A stretch of 25,582 nucleotides of DNA from an uncultured Prevotella sp. (GCA_900553595.1 USEC01000028.1:1-25582), one strand, 5' to 3'. Positions 1 to 7,981 are shown, numbered from the stretch's first letter. Translations and numbers: made by a program. The notes: a model not told the origin generated them from the sequence alone.

Positions 1-51
1 CTTCTTTACAACGCAAACAAGGCTTCTTTGGAGTGCAAAGAAGCCTTGTTT
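1..51. repeat. 22-bp-period array of a 15-bp near-palindrome, truncated by window edge
   Basis: The motif AAASAAGSCTTSTTT (S = C or G) occurs at 15-29 and 37-51. The last seven bases of a third unit lie at 1-7. Unit starts are exactly 22 bp apart and the 7-nt spacers differ (8-14, 30-36). Units 15-29 and 37-51 are exact reverse complements, so they can also pair as a 15-bp hairpin with a 7-nt loop. A second array with the same motif and the same period is at 14953-15033. The role is unknown; the spacing would put sites on one face of the helix. The array continues past the left edge. Confidence 0.85.
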
Positions 52-75
52 GAAAAGTGGATAATTCTATCTTGG

Positions 76-103
76 TTTTCAAGGCGTTACTGCCGCCTGA
101 AAA
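76..103 (-). terminator. Hairpin just after the HMA-like gene, possible terminator
   Basis: Arms at 76-86 and 94-103 pair over ten positions with one bulged base. The hairpin begins one base past the stop codon of the minus-strand gene. No T-run follows it, so an intrinsic terminator is only a guess. Confidence 0.3.
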
Positions 104-104
104 G

Positions 105-623
105 TCATTTGCCGTTGCAGCATCCGCCCTGCTTCTTTGCTGCACAACCAGCCTTTGCCTTAGGACATCCCTTGCCGGCATTCGGGCATTCCTTCGTCTC
201 TTTTGGGCACGCCTGCTTGCATTCCTTGTCGGCAGAGCAGCCGGCATTCTTTGCGGCACAGGCGTTCAGCTGCACCTTGCAGATGGTCTGCCGGGCCTTG
301 CAACAGTTAGGTTTGCCTTCCTTGCTGCATGCGTTCTGCGATATTTCCACGGGTTGTGTCGTGTAGCCCAGTTTGCTGAATGCAGCCACAATCTTGCAGG
401 GTGTAGTCTTTTCAGCGTCGTATTTCACCATGACCTTCTGTTCCTTCAAGTCGGTCTTTATCAGTTCCACACCGTTTTCAAGTTGCAGACGGCTCTTTAT
501 CTTGTTGCCACAGTCGGCACTCTGCATCTGCGGATTGGTGGTAAACATCACTGTCTTGATGTCTTTTGCCGATGCTACCAGTGCGGTGAGCATCATAAGC
601 ATCATAAATAACGATTTCTTCAT
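105..623 (-). CDS. Secreted HMA-like protein with cysteine-rich tail
   Basis: A 172-residue protein starting at the ATG at 623 (an upstream TTG at 629 is less likely). Residues 1-19 form a signal peptide (MKKSLFMMLMMLTALVASA). Residues about 22-94 resemble a heavy-metal-associated ferredoxin-like domain (pattern TDLKEQKVMVKYDAEKTTPC, then a KLGY motif). The usual metal-binding MxCxxC is reduced to a single Cys at about 38. The last 73 residues hold 13 cysteines, including two CC pairs, among Lys/Ala/Gly spacers. The export signal and cysteine content suggest periplasmic metal binding or sequestration; that is inference. It appears monocistronic, with a good promoter at 689-721. HMA family assignment is moderately sure, function is not. 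Confidence 0.75.
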   Translation of the reverse strand: MKKSLFMMLMMLTALVASAKDIKTVMFTTNPQMQSADCGNKIKSRLQLENGVELIKTDLKEQKVMVKYDAEKTTPCKIVAAFSKLGYTTQPVEISQNACSKEGKPNCCKARQTICKVQLNACAAKNAGCSADKECKQACPKETKECPNAGKGCPKAKAGCAAKKQGGCCNGK

Positions 624-688
624 TTTCAAAAAAGTTTGGTTCTACAATAGCTTTCGCAATCAAATGCCATGAAAAGCATTGATTGCGA

Positions 689-721
689 CAAAGTTAATGC
701 AAAGCACTATGACCGACCAAA
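689..721 (-). promoter_or_regulatory. Bacteroidetes-type promoter of the HMA-like gene
   Basis: On the minus strand, TAACTTTG (696-689) is preceded by a TTTG box (721-718) with a spacer of about 21 nt. This fits the Bacteroidetes sigma-ABfr consensus TTTG / TAnnTTTG. It lies about 65 nt upstream of the start codon. Confidence 0.65.
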
Positions 722-867
722 TTATTGAAATCTTTTTAACATAAATCTTCATAACGCCGACGGCAGACCGCCTGTGCTATGAAAGCCGCCGCCGGAAAAA
801 GCCACAAGCCGCGACGGTCAGCGCGAAGCCGTGCCGGCATCCATGCGAAAAGGCGCACGGAGATGGG

Positions 868-1959
868 TCAGACGGTAATCTCGCCGGAGCCGTAGCAACG
901 GTGGTGCTGCTCGTCATATACCACGCAGAACTGTCCCGGAGCGACGCCCTGTATCAGTTCTTCGGCATGAACCACAAACTCGCCCTGCCCCGTACGCTCA
1001 AGCACGGCGGAATGATATTCGGGCGTATGGCGTATCTTGAAGCGCACACGAGCTGATGTTCCGGGTTCGCCCCACGGGTCGAGCGTGAGGAAATGGAAGT
1101 CGTGTATCGGGAAATCCTTTTTGTAAGCCGTCGTCGGTTCAAAACCCTTGCTCACATAAAGCACGTTGGCAGCCACGTCTTTCTTCACCACATACCACGG
1201 ACCTCCGCCGAAACCGAGTCCGTGACGCTGCCCTATGGTGTGAAACCACAGTCCGCGGTGCTGCCCTATGCGCTTTCCCGTCTCAAGCTCTATCACTTCG
1301 CCGGGCTGCTCGCCGAGGTAGCGGCGTATGTAGTCGTTGTAGTTTATCTTGCCGAGGAAGCATATTCCCTGCGAGTCCTTGCGCTTGGCGTTGATGAGAT
1401 GCTCACGTTCAGCAATCTCGCGCACCTCACCCTTCTGGTAGTGTCCTATCGGGAAGAGAGCCTTGCGCAGCTGCCAGTCGTAAATCTGTGCAAGGAAATC
1501 GGTCTGGTCCTTCACGGGGTCGGGACTCGTGACGAGCCACTTGCGCCCCTCTTCGTCGATTTCGGTCTGGGCGTAATGTCCCGTTGCTATGAGGTCGTAC
1601 TCATGTCCGCGCTTCTCGTGGAAGGCTCCGAACTTTATCAGCCTGTTGCACATGACATCGGGGTTGGGCGTGAATCCGGCACGCACCTTGTCCATCGTGT
1701 AGCGCGTCACGTTGTCCCAGTATTCACGATGACAGTCCACCACCTCGAGACTGCAACCGAAGCGGCGTGCCACGGCAGTCGCCATCTCAAGGTCTTCCTC
1801 GCTCGTGCAGTCCCATTCCTCTGCCTCTTCGGGACCTATCTTTATATAGAAACAGTCGGGATGCAGCCCCTGTTGCGCCAGTTCGTACACCACCACCGAG
1901 CTGTCCACCCCTCCTGAGAGCAGGACAGCAATTCGCTTGTCGTTCAATGTCTCGTTCAT
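868..1959 (-). CDS. mnmA: tRNA-specific 2-thiouridylase MnmA
   Basis: A 363-residue protein, the usual length for MnmA. The enzyme adenylates and thiolates U34 at C2 in the tRNAs for Lys, Glu and Gln, taking sulfur from a relay of carriers. Visible signatures are the ATP-pyrophosphatase P-loop SGGVDSS at residues 15-21, the catalytic Cys in NPDVMCNRLIKFG (C104), the second Cys in KDSQGICFLG (C200), and the ATGHYA segment near 126-130. It is cytoplasmic. The gene stands alone, back to back with the DUF308 gene, and has its own TAATTTTG promoter box just upstream. The ATG at 1959 gives the canonical start shortly before the P-loop strand. Confidence 0.97.
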   Translation of the reverse strand: MNETLNDKRIAVLLSGGVDSSVVVYELAQQGLHPDCFYIKIGPEEAEEWDCTSEEDLEMATAVARRFGCSLEVVDCHREYWDNVTRYTMDKVRAGFTPNPDVMCNRLIKFGAFHEKRGHEYDLIATGHYAQTEIDEEGRKWLVTSPDPVKDQTDFLAQIYDWQLRKALFPIGHYQKGEVREIAEREHLINAKRKDSQGICFLGKINYNDYIRRYLGEQPGEVIELETGKRIGQHRGLWFHTIGQRHGLGFGGGPWYVVKKDVAANVLYVSKGFEPTTAYKKDFPIHDFHFLTLDPWGEPGTSARVRFKIRHTPEYHSAVLERTGQGEFVVHAEELIQGVAPGQFCVVYDEQHHRCYGSGEITV

Positions 1960-1966
1960 ACGGATG

Positions 1967-1974
1967 CAAAATTA
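1967..1974 (-). promoter_or_regulatory. Promoter -7 box for mnmA
   Basis: TAATTTTG on the minus strand (1974-1967) matches TAnnTTTG. It sits only 8 nt before the start codon, implying a very short or absent 5' leader. No clear TTTG -33 box is seen at the expected distance. Confidence 0.45.
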
Positions 1975-2049
1975 CTGCATTTTTTCTTAACTACACACAT
2001 CTTTTTGTGGATAATGAGCTGAAACTGCTTCACATACTCGCCATTATGC

Positions 2050-2080
2050 TTGGCGGAGTGGAATAAAATGTATATTTTTG
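2050..2080 (+). promoter_or_regulatory. Promoter of the DUF308 gene
   Basis: TTGG (2050-2053) and TATTTTTG (2073-2080) are about 20 nt apart, matching the Bacteroidetes -33/-7 pattern. The start codon is 67 nt downstream, so the mRNA has an A-rich leader. Confidence 0.6.
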
Positions 2081-2146
2081 CAATGCACGGATTTATGACA
2101 ATGAAAGGTAAATCCGCAAAGGAACAACATAAAAAAGAAAAAGAAT

Positions 2147-2761
2147 ATGAAGGTAATGCAGAGTTCGTTGGTGCGCTCTTTGTGCGCCGTTATAGTAGGA
2201 GCGTTGCTCGTGAAGTACCGCGAGCAGACAGTGACATGGATGACAATAGCCATTGGCGTGCTGTTCTTCCTGTCGGGAGTGGTGTCGTGCGCCACATATT
2301 TCGCCGCCCGTCGCAACAGCGACATGCCACAGGTGTTCGACGCCGAGGGCAGGCAGCTCACGGGATTCAAGCCGCAGTTTCCCATCGGCGGACTGGGAAG
2401 CCTCATCCTCGGACTCATTCTCGCACTCATGCCGACGGTGTTTGTCGGGTTCCTCATGTACATCCTTGCCGCCATACTCATCCTCGGCGCAGTGGGACAG
2501 TTTGTCAGTCTCGCCTCCGTCTCACGCATGGCACACATAGGATTCTACTTCTGGATCATGCCGTCGCTGACGCTTCTCGTCGGCATCATCGCCGTGGTCT
2601 ATCCGCAAGGCATCGCCAGTGCGCCGCTGTTCGTGATAGGTTGGTGTCTGATGCTGTACGGCGTGGTGGAGTGTGTGAATGCCATAAAGATGCACCAACT
2701 GCGCAAACAGCTTGAGAAAGCGGCGTTGGCGGCGCAGCAGAAGCCTGAGGAAGAGGCGTAA
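2147..2761 (+). CDS. DUF308 (HdeD-like) inner-membrane protein
   Basis: A 204-residue integral membrane protein with about six hydrophobic segments (near 8-23, 29-53, 82-100, 101-121, 134-152 and 157-180). A short polar loop (about 54-80) follows segment two, and a charged cytosolic tail rich in Glu/Lys/Ala ends the protein. The pattern of paired short helices with Gly-rich turns (GGLGSLILGLILALMP) fits the DUF308/HdeD family. HdeD is linked to acid resistance in E. coli, but family membership does not set the function here. The A-rich stretch just before ATG 2147 supports this start. It converges with udk across a strong bidirectional hairpin. Confidence 0.8.
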   Translation: MKVMQSSLVRSLCAVIVGALLVKYREQTVTWMTIAIGVLFFLSGVVSCATYFAARRNSDMPQVFDAEGRQLTGFKPQFPIGGLGSLILGLILALMPTVFVGFLMYILAAILILGAVGQFVSLASVSRMAHIGFYFWIMPSLTLLVGIIAVVYPQGIASAPLFVIGWCLMLYGVVECVNAIKMHQLRKQLEKAALAAQQKPEEEA

Positions 2762-2792
2762 AGCCGCCTCACGCAGAGGCATGGAAACGAAA

Positions 2793-2846
2793 AAAGGGAA
2801 CCACCGCAAGTCTTGTATTTTCCAAAGACTTGCGGTGGTTCCCTTT
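2793..2846. terminator. Bidirectional terminator between DUF308 gene and udk
   Basis: Arms 2793-2814 and 2825-2846 are perfectly complementary over 22 bp, with a 10-nt loop (2815-2824). Each arm begins or ends in an AAA/TTT run, so the structure can work in both directions. It lies between the two convergent stop codons. Confidence 0.85.
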
Positions 2847-2859
2847 CGTTGGCGGCACC

Positions 2860-3486
2860 TTATTTTTCCGGCACTATGCTCTCGATGTAGCTGCACACCA
2901 TGCCTATGCCCTTGATGTTGTCGCCACCCTGCGGTATGATGATGTCGGCGAAACGCTTGGTAGGTTCTATGAACTGCTCGTGCATGGGCTTGAGCACCTC
3001 CAGATAGCGGTCGAGCACCATCTGGACATTGCGTCCGCGCTCCACGATGTCGCGCTGGATGTTGCGGATGAGACGCTCGTCGGAGTCGCAATCGACGAAT
3101 ATCTTGAGATCCATCATGTCGCGCAGCTTCTTGTTCAGAAGCGTCATTATACCCTCGACGATTATCACCGGCTTCGGTTCCACATGCACGGTGGCAGCCT
3201 CACGGTTGCATTTCAGATAGGAATAGGTGGGCTGTTCCACGGCGATGCCGTTGCGCAGGTCGTTTATCTGCTTTATGAGCAGTTTCCAGTCGAAGGCGTC
3301 AGGATGGTCGAAGTTGATGGCACGGCGTTCCTCCTCGGTGAGGTCGGTGGTGTCGTTGTAGTAGGAGTCGAGCGGCACCACAGCCACATAGTGGGGCGGA
3401 AGGGCTGCGGCAATATTCCTTACCACTGTCGATTTGCCCGAACCGGTGCCTCCGGCGATGCCGATTATCGTCACATTGTCGTTCAT
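2860..3486 (-). CDS. udk: Uridine kinase
   Basis: A 208-residue protein from the ATG at 3486; the in-frame extension to 3525 reads MKKSELRIKNR and comes from an intergenic repeat, so it is not taken. It phosphorylates uridine and cytidine for pyrimidine salvage in the cytoplasm. The Walker A motif GGTGSGKST is at residues 12-20. PLDSYYND, the NFDHPDAFDW motif, and the lid-region segment IVERGRNVQMVLDRYLEVLKPMHEQF (split here over two family motifs) follow in the normal order. It lies 42 nt downstream of the UDG-superfamily gene in the same direction and is probably the last gene of that unit, ending at the 2793-2846 terminator. Confidence 0.95.
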   Translation of the reverse strand: MNDNVTIIGIAGGTGSGKSTVVRNIAAALPPHYVAVVPLDSYYNDTTDLTEEERRAINFDHPDAFDWKLLIKQINDLRNGIAVEQPTYSYLKCNREAATVHVEPKPVIIVEGIMTLLNKKLRDMMDLKIFVDCDSDERLIRNIQRDIVERGRNVQMVLDRYLEVLKPMHEQFIEPTKRFADIIIPQGGDNIKGIGMVCSYIESIVPEK

Positions 3487-3528
3487 AGTTATTCTGTTCT
3501 TGATTCGTAATTCACTTTTTTTCATTTG

Positions 3529-4170
3529 TCATGGCTGCACGCCCGCACCGTCAGGAAACACAGTCCTGAACATCACATCATAGTATTCGGCCTTGCGCTC
3601 AGTCCTCATCGGGTAGGCACGCGAACTGCTCGGCATGCGCCAGAGCCGCAGTGTGCGCCCCTCGAAAGCGAACTCCACACTCGTCCCGACGCCCGGCTGC
3701 CGACCTATCAAGAAGCAGGAGCAGAGCACATCGGTGGCTTTCTGTCCCGTGGTGACTATGTCTGTGAGCCTGGGCAGGTTTCGCACCATCGACATAAGGT
3801 CGGTGGGTTCCACCACTTCAAGGTCCTTGTCGGACGCAGTGTTCTTCAGACGGCGCACGGCACAGGCCGTGTCGTACATGCCGATGCCTTTTGACACGAG
3901 GAAAGGCACGATGGCGTCAAGACGAAAAGTGCGGTTCGCCGCATCCACAAAGTGCATCTTGTCGGCAAAGAAGCACAGACCGAAGATGCGCCACATGTCG
4001 TTGGTGAAGTTGGGATAATAGAACTTCATCGCCCAACGCTTGGGTGCAGGAGGGAAACTTCCAAGCATCAAAAGACGGCATCCCTGCGGCAGAAACGGTT
4101 CAAAGGGATGCCGCTCCACAGGCTGCAAGGCCTCCTGCGCTGCGCTTTCGCCACTCTTTGTATGCTTCAT
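3529..4170 (-). CDS. Uracil-DNA glycosylase superfamily protein (MUG-like)
   Basis: A 213-residue protein. ATG 4170 is chosen because it overlaps the upstream stop as ATGA, a sign of translational coupling. Features of the UDG fold are LMLGSFPPAPKRW at about 34-46 (motif 1 position), YYPNFTNDMWRIFG at about 51-64, GIGMYDTACAV near 96-104, and RMPSSSRAYP at about 178-187, which is the motif 2 position (compare LPSTSP in MUG enzymes). This supports a base-excision role on deaminated or mismatched bases, but the active-site Asp/Asn of classical families is not clearly placed, so substrate is not assigned. Bacteroidetes genomes often annotate this as a uracil-DNA glycosylase family protein. Confidence 0.75.
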   Translation of the reverse strand: MKHTKSGESAAQEALQPVERHPFEPFLPQGCRLLMLGSFPPAPKRWAMKFYYPNFTNDMWRIFGLCFFADKMHFVDAANRTFRLDAIVPFLVSKGIGMYDTACAVRRLKNTASDKDLEVVEPTDLMSMVRNLPRLTDIVTTGQKATDVLCSCFLIGRQPGVGTSVEFAFEGRTLRLWRMPSSSRAYPMRTERKAEYYDVMFRTVFPDGAGVQP

Positions 4171-5213
4171 TTCGTGTCCTTTGCGAGGTAAAGCACTACC
4201 GGCAGATGGTCGCTGTAACCGTTGAGCCACACCTTGCGGGCCGTGGTGCGCTTGGGAGTGCCGCAGTATTTCCCCTCGGCATTGAGCAGATAGGGGCGTG
4301 AGAAGATGTCGCTCTTCACATATTTAAGTTTTCTGAGTTTCGTTCTGCCCTTATAGTCAATGAGATTCGGTGTTATCACAATCTGGTCGAAGAGGTTCCA
4401 TGCGCCACGGTAAGAAAGCGTTCCGCGCCCTTCTTTCACAAGAATGTTGTACCAAGGGTTGTACATCTCACCCTTGCGCACCTCGTTCTTTTCGGGCTTT
4501 GCCATAAGGCATTCGAGCATACTGCGGTTTGAAGGGTCGTCGTTCATGTCGCCCATCACTATCACCTTGCACTTGCGGTCGTCGCGCAGAAGCGAGTCTT
4601 TGAGTGCTTTCACCTGTCGTCCTGCCACCTCACGAGCGAAACTGTCGGCGCCACGACTCGGCCAATGGCACACCACCACCGTGACATGCTCGTCGCCAAG
4701 AGTGCCGCTCACGGTGAGATAGCCGCGTGTCGGGTGGTTCTTGTCGGATTCGCGCTCGTAGCGGTAAGGTACAAGCTTCACGTTGCGAACAGCGAAAAGT
4801 TGCGGATTGTAGAGCAGTGCGCAGTCGATGCCGCGCCTGTCGGGACCCTCGACATGTATGTACTTGTAGCCACGGGCGGCAAGCTGCGGCTCGCTCACAA
4901 GGTCGTCGAGCACACGGGAATTCTCCACCTCGGCGCAACCCACCACGGCACAGCCCACGCCGGGCAGTTCGTCGGTGCCCATATCGGCTATCGCCTGTGC
5001 CATGTTGCGAAGTTTGTTGGTGTATTTGTTGCTGTCCCACTGGTAAGAACCGTCGGGAAGGAAGTCGTAATCGTTCTTGCCCTCATCGTGACAGGTGTCG
5101 AAAAGGTTCTCAAGATTGTAGAAACCTATGCCGTAAACACTTCGTACACGACGGCCTACGGCACCCTGTGCCACAAGGACGAAGAGCAGTAACATGATGA
5201 TTGTTTTCTTCAT
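4167..5213 (-). CDS. Secreted endonuclease/exonuclease/phosphatase family protein
   Basis: A 348-residue protein with a signal peptide at 1-20. The EEP-fold catalytic set is complete: YNLENLFDT (31-40, Asn), CAEVEN (93-98, catalytic Glu), CHWPSRGADS (182-191, His), MGDMNDDPSNR (220-230, Asp and Asn), and SDHLP (334-338, Asp-His pair). Such metal-dependent hydrolases cleave phosphodiesters in nucleic acids or phosphate esters. Export suggests scavenging of extracellular DNA or organic phosphate, but the substrate is not knowable from sequence. The stop overlaps the next start by 4 nt. Linkage to a UDG-like gene and uridine kinase hints at nucleotide salvage (inference). Confidence 0.9.
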   Translation of the reverse strand: MKKTIIMLLLFVLVAQGAVGRRVRSVYGIGFYNLENLFDTCHDEGKNDYDFLPDGSYQWDSNKYTNKLRNMAQAIADMGTDELPGVGCAVVGCAEVENSRVLDDLVSEPQLAARGYKYIHVEGPDRRGIDCALLYNPQLFAVRNVKLVPYRYERESDKNHPTRGYLTVSGTLGDEHVTVVVCHWPSRGADSFAREVAGRQVKALKDSLLRDDRKCKVIVMGDMNDDPSNRSMLECLMAKPEKNEVRKGEMYNPWYNILVKEGRGTLSYRGAWNLFDQIVITPNLIDYKGRTKLRKLKYVKSDIFSRPYLLNAEGKYCGTPKRTTARKVWLNGYSDHLPVVLYLAKDTK

Positions 5214-5236
5214 TTTTTCTTTGTTTTCAGACCTTC

Positions 5237-5258
5237 GGCTATGTTTTTCGTCATAGCC
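5237..5258. other. 7-bp hairpin in the leader/promoter region of the EEP gene
   Basis: GGCTATG (5237-5243) pairs perfectly with CATAGCC (5252-5258) across an 8-nt T-rich loop. It is 24 nt upstream of the EEP gene start on the minus strand. It has no T-run, so it may be a leader structure, an operator or chance. Confidence 0.3.
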
Positions 5259-5284
5259 TGTAAGGATTTGGTTTGACTTTCATT

Positions 5285-5301
5285 AAAAAAGCGGCACCGC
5301 T
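5285..5301 (-). terminator. Short intrinsic terminator after the M3/dcd/ctp/FTHF operon
   Basis: On the minus strand AGCGG-TG-CCGCT is followed directly by TTTTTT (5290-5285). The stem starts within the TGA stop codon of the cyclo-ligase gene. The stem is short (five base pairs) but GC-only apart from one pair. Confidence 0.55.
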
Positions 5302-5834
5302 CATGCCAGCACCTCATCCATCTTCACATCGAACGGCGTTGCCGGTATCTCGTCAAAACGCTGGAACGGGAAGCAGACACCTATCTTATAGGCTTGCGGA
5401 AGAAGCGGCAGGAAACGGTCGTAATAGCCTTTGCCGCGCCCCATGCGGTTGCAGCAGCTGTCGAAAGCCATGCCCGGAACGACGGCGACATCTATTTCCT
5501 GCAAGCGGTCGAAGGGTTCGCCCGTGGGTTCAAGGATGTTGTAGGCACCGGTTTCAAGGTCGGTACTGTCGCGATAGATGCACAACTGCATCGTGGTCTC
5601 GCCCGTAACGACGGGCAGAAGCACCTTCTTGCCCATGGCGACAAGCGTGTCAAGAACCTCGTGTGTAGCCACTTCGTCGGGCAAAGAGCAGTACATGAGT
5701 ATCGTCTCCGCCGCTTTCACACGCCGGTGTGAAAGCAGTGAAGACATTATCCTGTGCGACATTTCAGCGAGTTGAGTCTCGGTGAACTGCCGTTTTCTGC
5801 TTCTTATCTCTTTGCGCAGTTCCTGTTTAAGCAT
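5301..5834 (-). CDS. 5-formyltetrahydrofolate cyclo-ligase
   Basis: A 177-residue protein of normal length for the family. It uses ATP to turn 5-formyl-THF into 5,10-methenyl-THF, returning a storage or inhibitory folate to the one-carbon pool. The hallmark GRGKGYYDR is at 132-140, preceded by VVPGMAFD (118-125), and the N-terminal LRKEIRSRKR helix binds nucleotide in homologues. It is the last gene of a four-gene operon. Its ATG (5834) lies 8 nt inside the end of the S41 protease gene, so it is probably translationally coupled. Confidence 0.95.
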   Translation of the reverse strand: MLKQELRKEIRSRKRQFTETQLAEMSHRIMSSLLSHRRVKAAETILMYCSLPDEVATHEVLDTLVAMGKKVLLPVVTGETTMQLCIYRDSTDLETGAYNILEPTGEPFDRLQEIDVAVVPGMAFDSCCNRMGRGKGYYDRFLPLLPQAYKIGVCFPFQRFDEIPATPFDVKMDEVLA

Positions 5835-7551
5835 TGTGGGCTATGATATTGGCATCGCGGAGAGGCAGAAAGCGAAAGCCGGCAGAACTTGCCAGAGCCG
5901 TCTTGCGACCTTTCTTTTCTGTTGCCGGAGCCGGTTTCTTGGGGAAAGCGGCATTGTTATGGAACACACGCAGTGCCGACTCGATGGCAGGATCGTCGAT
6001 GTTGATGTATTTGTTCCATGCCTCTTCGTCGAGCATGTTGTAGATAATGCGACTGTTGATGAAGCGTTCGAGCAGCTTGTGCGACTTCTTTATCATGAGG
6101 TTGCGGCGCTTCAGACCGTTCTTGTCGGCGTAGGTGGCGAACTTATCCACTGTGTTCTGGCTCACAAGATACTTCGACAGTTCCATCATCTCAGTGAAAT
6201 TGTTGAGTTTTAGACGGTTGTCATCGGTATAGGTGAATGCAAACTGCAGGATTAGCCCACTCATTGTGGCTTCCTTATAATATGAAGTCATGCCCAAAGT
6301 ATCCTCAGGAATGAAGATGTCGGGAGTGATTCCGCCGCCGCCATACACGGTGCGTCCGATGCCGGTATGGTAAGCCGGACCGTGATGCTTGATGCTGTCC
6401 TGCGAGAAGAACTCTCCATGCTGGTAGCGGCTGAGCAGGTCTTGCTCGTAATCCTTGCCGTCGCCGGGGGCGTAAGGCTTCTGTATGCAGCGGCCGGACG
6501 GTGTGTAATAGCGTGCGATGGTGAGGCGTATCATGCTTCCATCGGGGAATCCTATCTGCTGTTGCACAAGTCCTTTGCCGAAAGAGCGGCGTCCGATGAT
6601 GGTGGCACGGTCGTTGTCCTGCATGGCTCCGGCAAAGATTTCGGATGCAGAAGCCGACCCTTCGTTGATGAGAACGACGAGCGGTATGCGCTGATAACTT
6701 CCATGTCCGTCGGAACGATAGTCCTGTCGCGGAGATTTGCGACCCTGTGTATAGACAATGAGCTTGTTCTTCGGCAGGAATTCATTTGCCATCTGCACGG
6801 CAGAATTGAGGTAGCCGCCCGTGTTGTCGCGCAAGTCGATGACGAGATTGGTGAATCCTCCCTGCGAAAGGTTGGCAAGAGCAATGAGGAGTTCGGGGTA
6901 AGTTGTCTCGCCGAAGTTCTTTATTCTGATGTAACCCGTCTTGTCGTCAAGCATGTAAGTGGCGGTGATGCTCTTCTGGGGGATGTCGCCTCGTGTCACG
7001 GTAAAATACTTGATGGACTTCTGTCCGTAGCGCACCACGCCGATTTTCACCTTTGTGTCCTTCGGACCTTTAAGGCGGTGCATCGCCTCTTCGTTTGTCA
7101 CTTCCTTGCCGACAAATGGTTTCCCATCGACACTCACAATCTTATCGCCGGCAAGCAGGCCCGCTCTCTGTGCCGGACCGTTCTTGATTACGTTCTGCAC
7201 ATGTATCGTGTCCTTGCGTATCGTGAACTCGATGCCCACGCCGGAGAACGAACCGCGCAGGTCGTCGGTGGCAGTCTGCACATCCTTGGCACTGATATAG
7301 ACGGAGTGCGGGTCGAGATCGGAGAGAATCTGAGGTATCGCCTTATCGACAAGCGAATCGATGTTCACCTTATCGACATACTGGTCGTCGATGATATGCA
7401 GGAGATTGGAGAGGCGGTTGCTTCCCGAATTGATGATATTGAGTCTGTTTCCCGAAAAATGGTTGGCATAAAAAGTGCCGATAAGGATGCCGATGACGAC
7501 GCATACAGCCATCAACAGCGGCATAAACCTGTTGTATTTATTCATTTTCAT
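5827..7551 (-). CDS. C-terminal processing peptidase (S41, CtpA-like)
   Basis: A 574-residue envelope protease. One N-terminal membrane helix or uncleaved signal (about 9-28) is followed by an S41 N-terminal helical region (45-95) and a PDZ domain (about 97-175, with GVGIEF and GLLAGDKIVSVDG). The S41 catalytic domain carries LVIDLRDNTGGYL near 236-248, the nucleophile in NEGSASASE (S301), and the general base in RRSFGKGLVQ (K326). The Ser-Lys distance of 25 matches E. coli Prc. It probably trims periplasmic substrates. Two start codons (7551 and 7545) are possible; both overlap the end of the dCMP deaminase gene. The basic C-terminal tail (about 540-574) overlaps the next gene. Confidence 0.93.
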   Translation of the reverse strand: MKMNKYNRFMPLLMAVCVVIGILIGTFYANHFSGNRLNIINSGSNRLSNLLHIIDDQYVDKVNIDSLVDKAIPQILSDLDPHSVYISAKDVQTATDDLRGSFSGVGIEFTIRKDTIHVQNVIKNGPAQRAGLLAGDKIVSVDGKPFVGKEVTNEEAMHRLKGPKDTKVKIGVVRYGQKSIKYFTVTRGDIPQKSITATYMLDDKTGYIRIKNFGETTYPELLIALANLSQGGFTNLVIDLRDNTGGYLNSAVQMANEFLPKNKLIVYTQGRKSPRQDYRSDGHGSYQRIPLVVLINEGSASASEIFAGAMQDNDRATIIGRRSFGKGLVQQQIGFPDGSMIRLTIARYYTPSGRCIQKPYAPGDGKDYEQDLLSRYQHGEFFSQDSIKHHGPAYHTGIGRTVYGGGGITPDIFIPEDTLGMTSYYKEATMSGLILQFAFTYTDDNRLKLNNFTEMMELSKYLVSQNTVDKFATYADKNGLKRRNLMIKKSHKLLERFINSRIIYNMLDEEAWNKYINIDDPAIESALRVFHNNAAFPKKPAPATEKKGRKTALASSAGFRFLPLRDANIIAHNA

Positions 7552-7981
7552 TGTCCTCGGGGTTTAAATAAATAATCTCTATATTGGCCTTGCGGAGCAG
7601 TTTCAAGCCGTCGTCGAGGCGGTATTTCTCGCCATAGACCACGCGTTTTATGCCCGCCTGAATTATCAGTTTGGCGCATTCTATGCACGGAGCCGCCGTG
7701 ACATAGAGCGTCGAGCCTTCGCTGTTGTTGCTGCTTCGCGCCAGTTTTGTGATGGCGTTGGCCTCGGCATGCAGCACATACGGCTTCGTGACATTGCTTT
7801 CGTCCTCGCAGATGTTCTCGAAACCGCTTGGCGTTCCGTTGTACCCGTCGCTTATTATCATCTTGTCCTTGACGACAAGAGCCCCTACCTTGCGGCGTTG
7901 GCAGTAGCTGTTTTCCGCCCAGATGCGTGCCATACGCAGGTAACGGCAATCGAGCAGATTTTGCTTGTTATTTGATTCCAT
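7538..7981 (-). CDS. dCMP deaminase / cytidine-deaminase-fold protein
   Basis: A 147-residue zinc enzyme. The metal site is complete: HAEANAI (H71, catalytic E73) and APCIECAKLI (C99, C102). The segment SDGYNGTPSGFENICED (44-60) and the tail region resemble ComEB/dCMP deaminases rather than free-cytidine deaminases. The reaction converts dCMP to dUMP, feeding thymidylate synthesis. The start ATG lies 14 nt inside the end of the M3 peptidase gene and the stop overlaps the ctp start, so the operon is fully overlapping. Deamination of another cytosine or pterin substrate cannot be excluded. Confidence 0.9.
   Translation of the reverse strand: MESNNKQNLLDCRYLRMARIWAENSYCQRRKVGALVVKDKMIISDGYNGTPSGFENICEDESNVTKPYVLHAEANAITKLARSSNNSEGSTLYVTAAPCIECAKLIIQAGIKRVVYGEKYRLDDGLKLLRKANIEIIYLNPEDNENE

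Noticed and set aside
2050..2715. Long plus-strand frame rich in Arg/His overlapping the DUF308 gene
   Set aside because: It is a shadow of the DUF308 frame in GC-rich sequence; the membrane-protein frame has real helices and a promoter.
6367..7575. 402-codon plus-strand frame antisense to the S41 protease gene
   Set aside because: It is the complement of a clear protease with complete catalytic motifs; no family resemblance.
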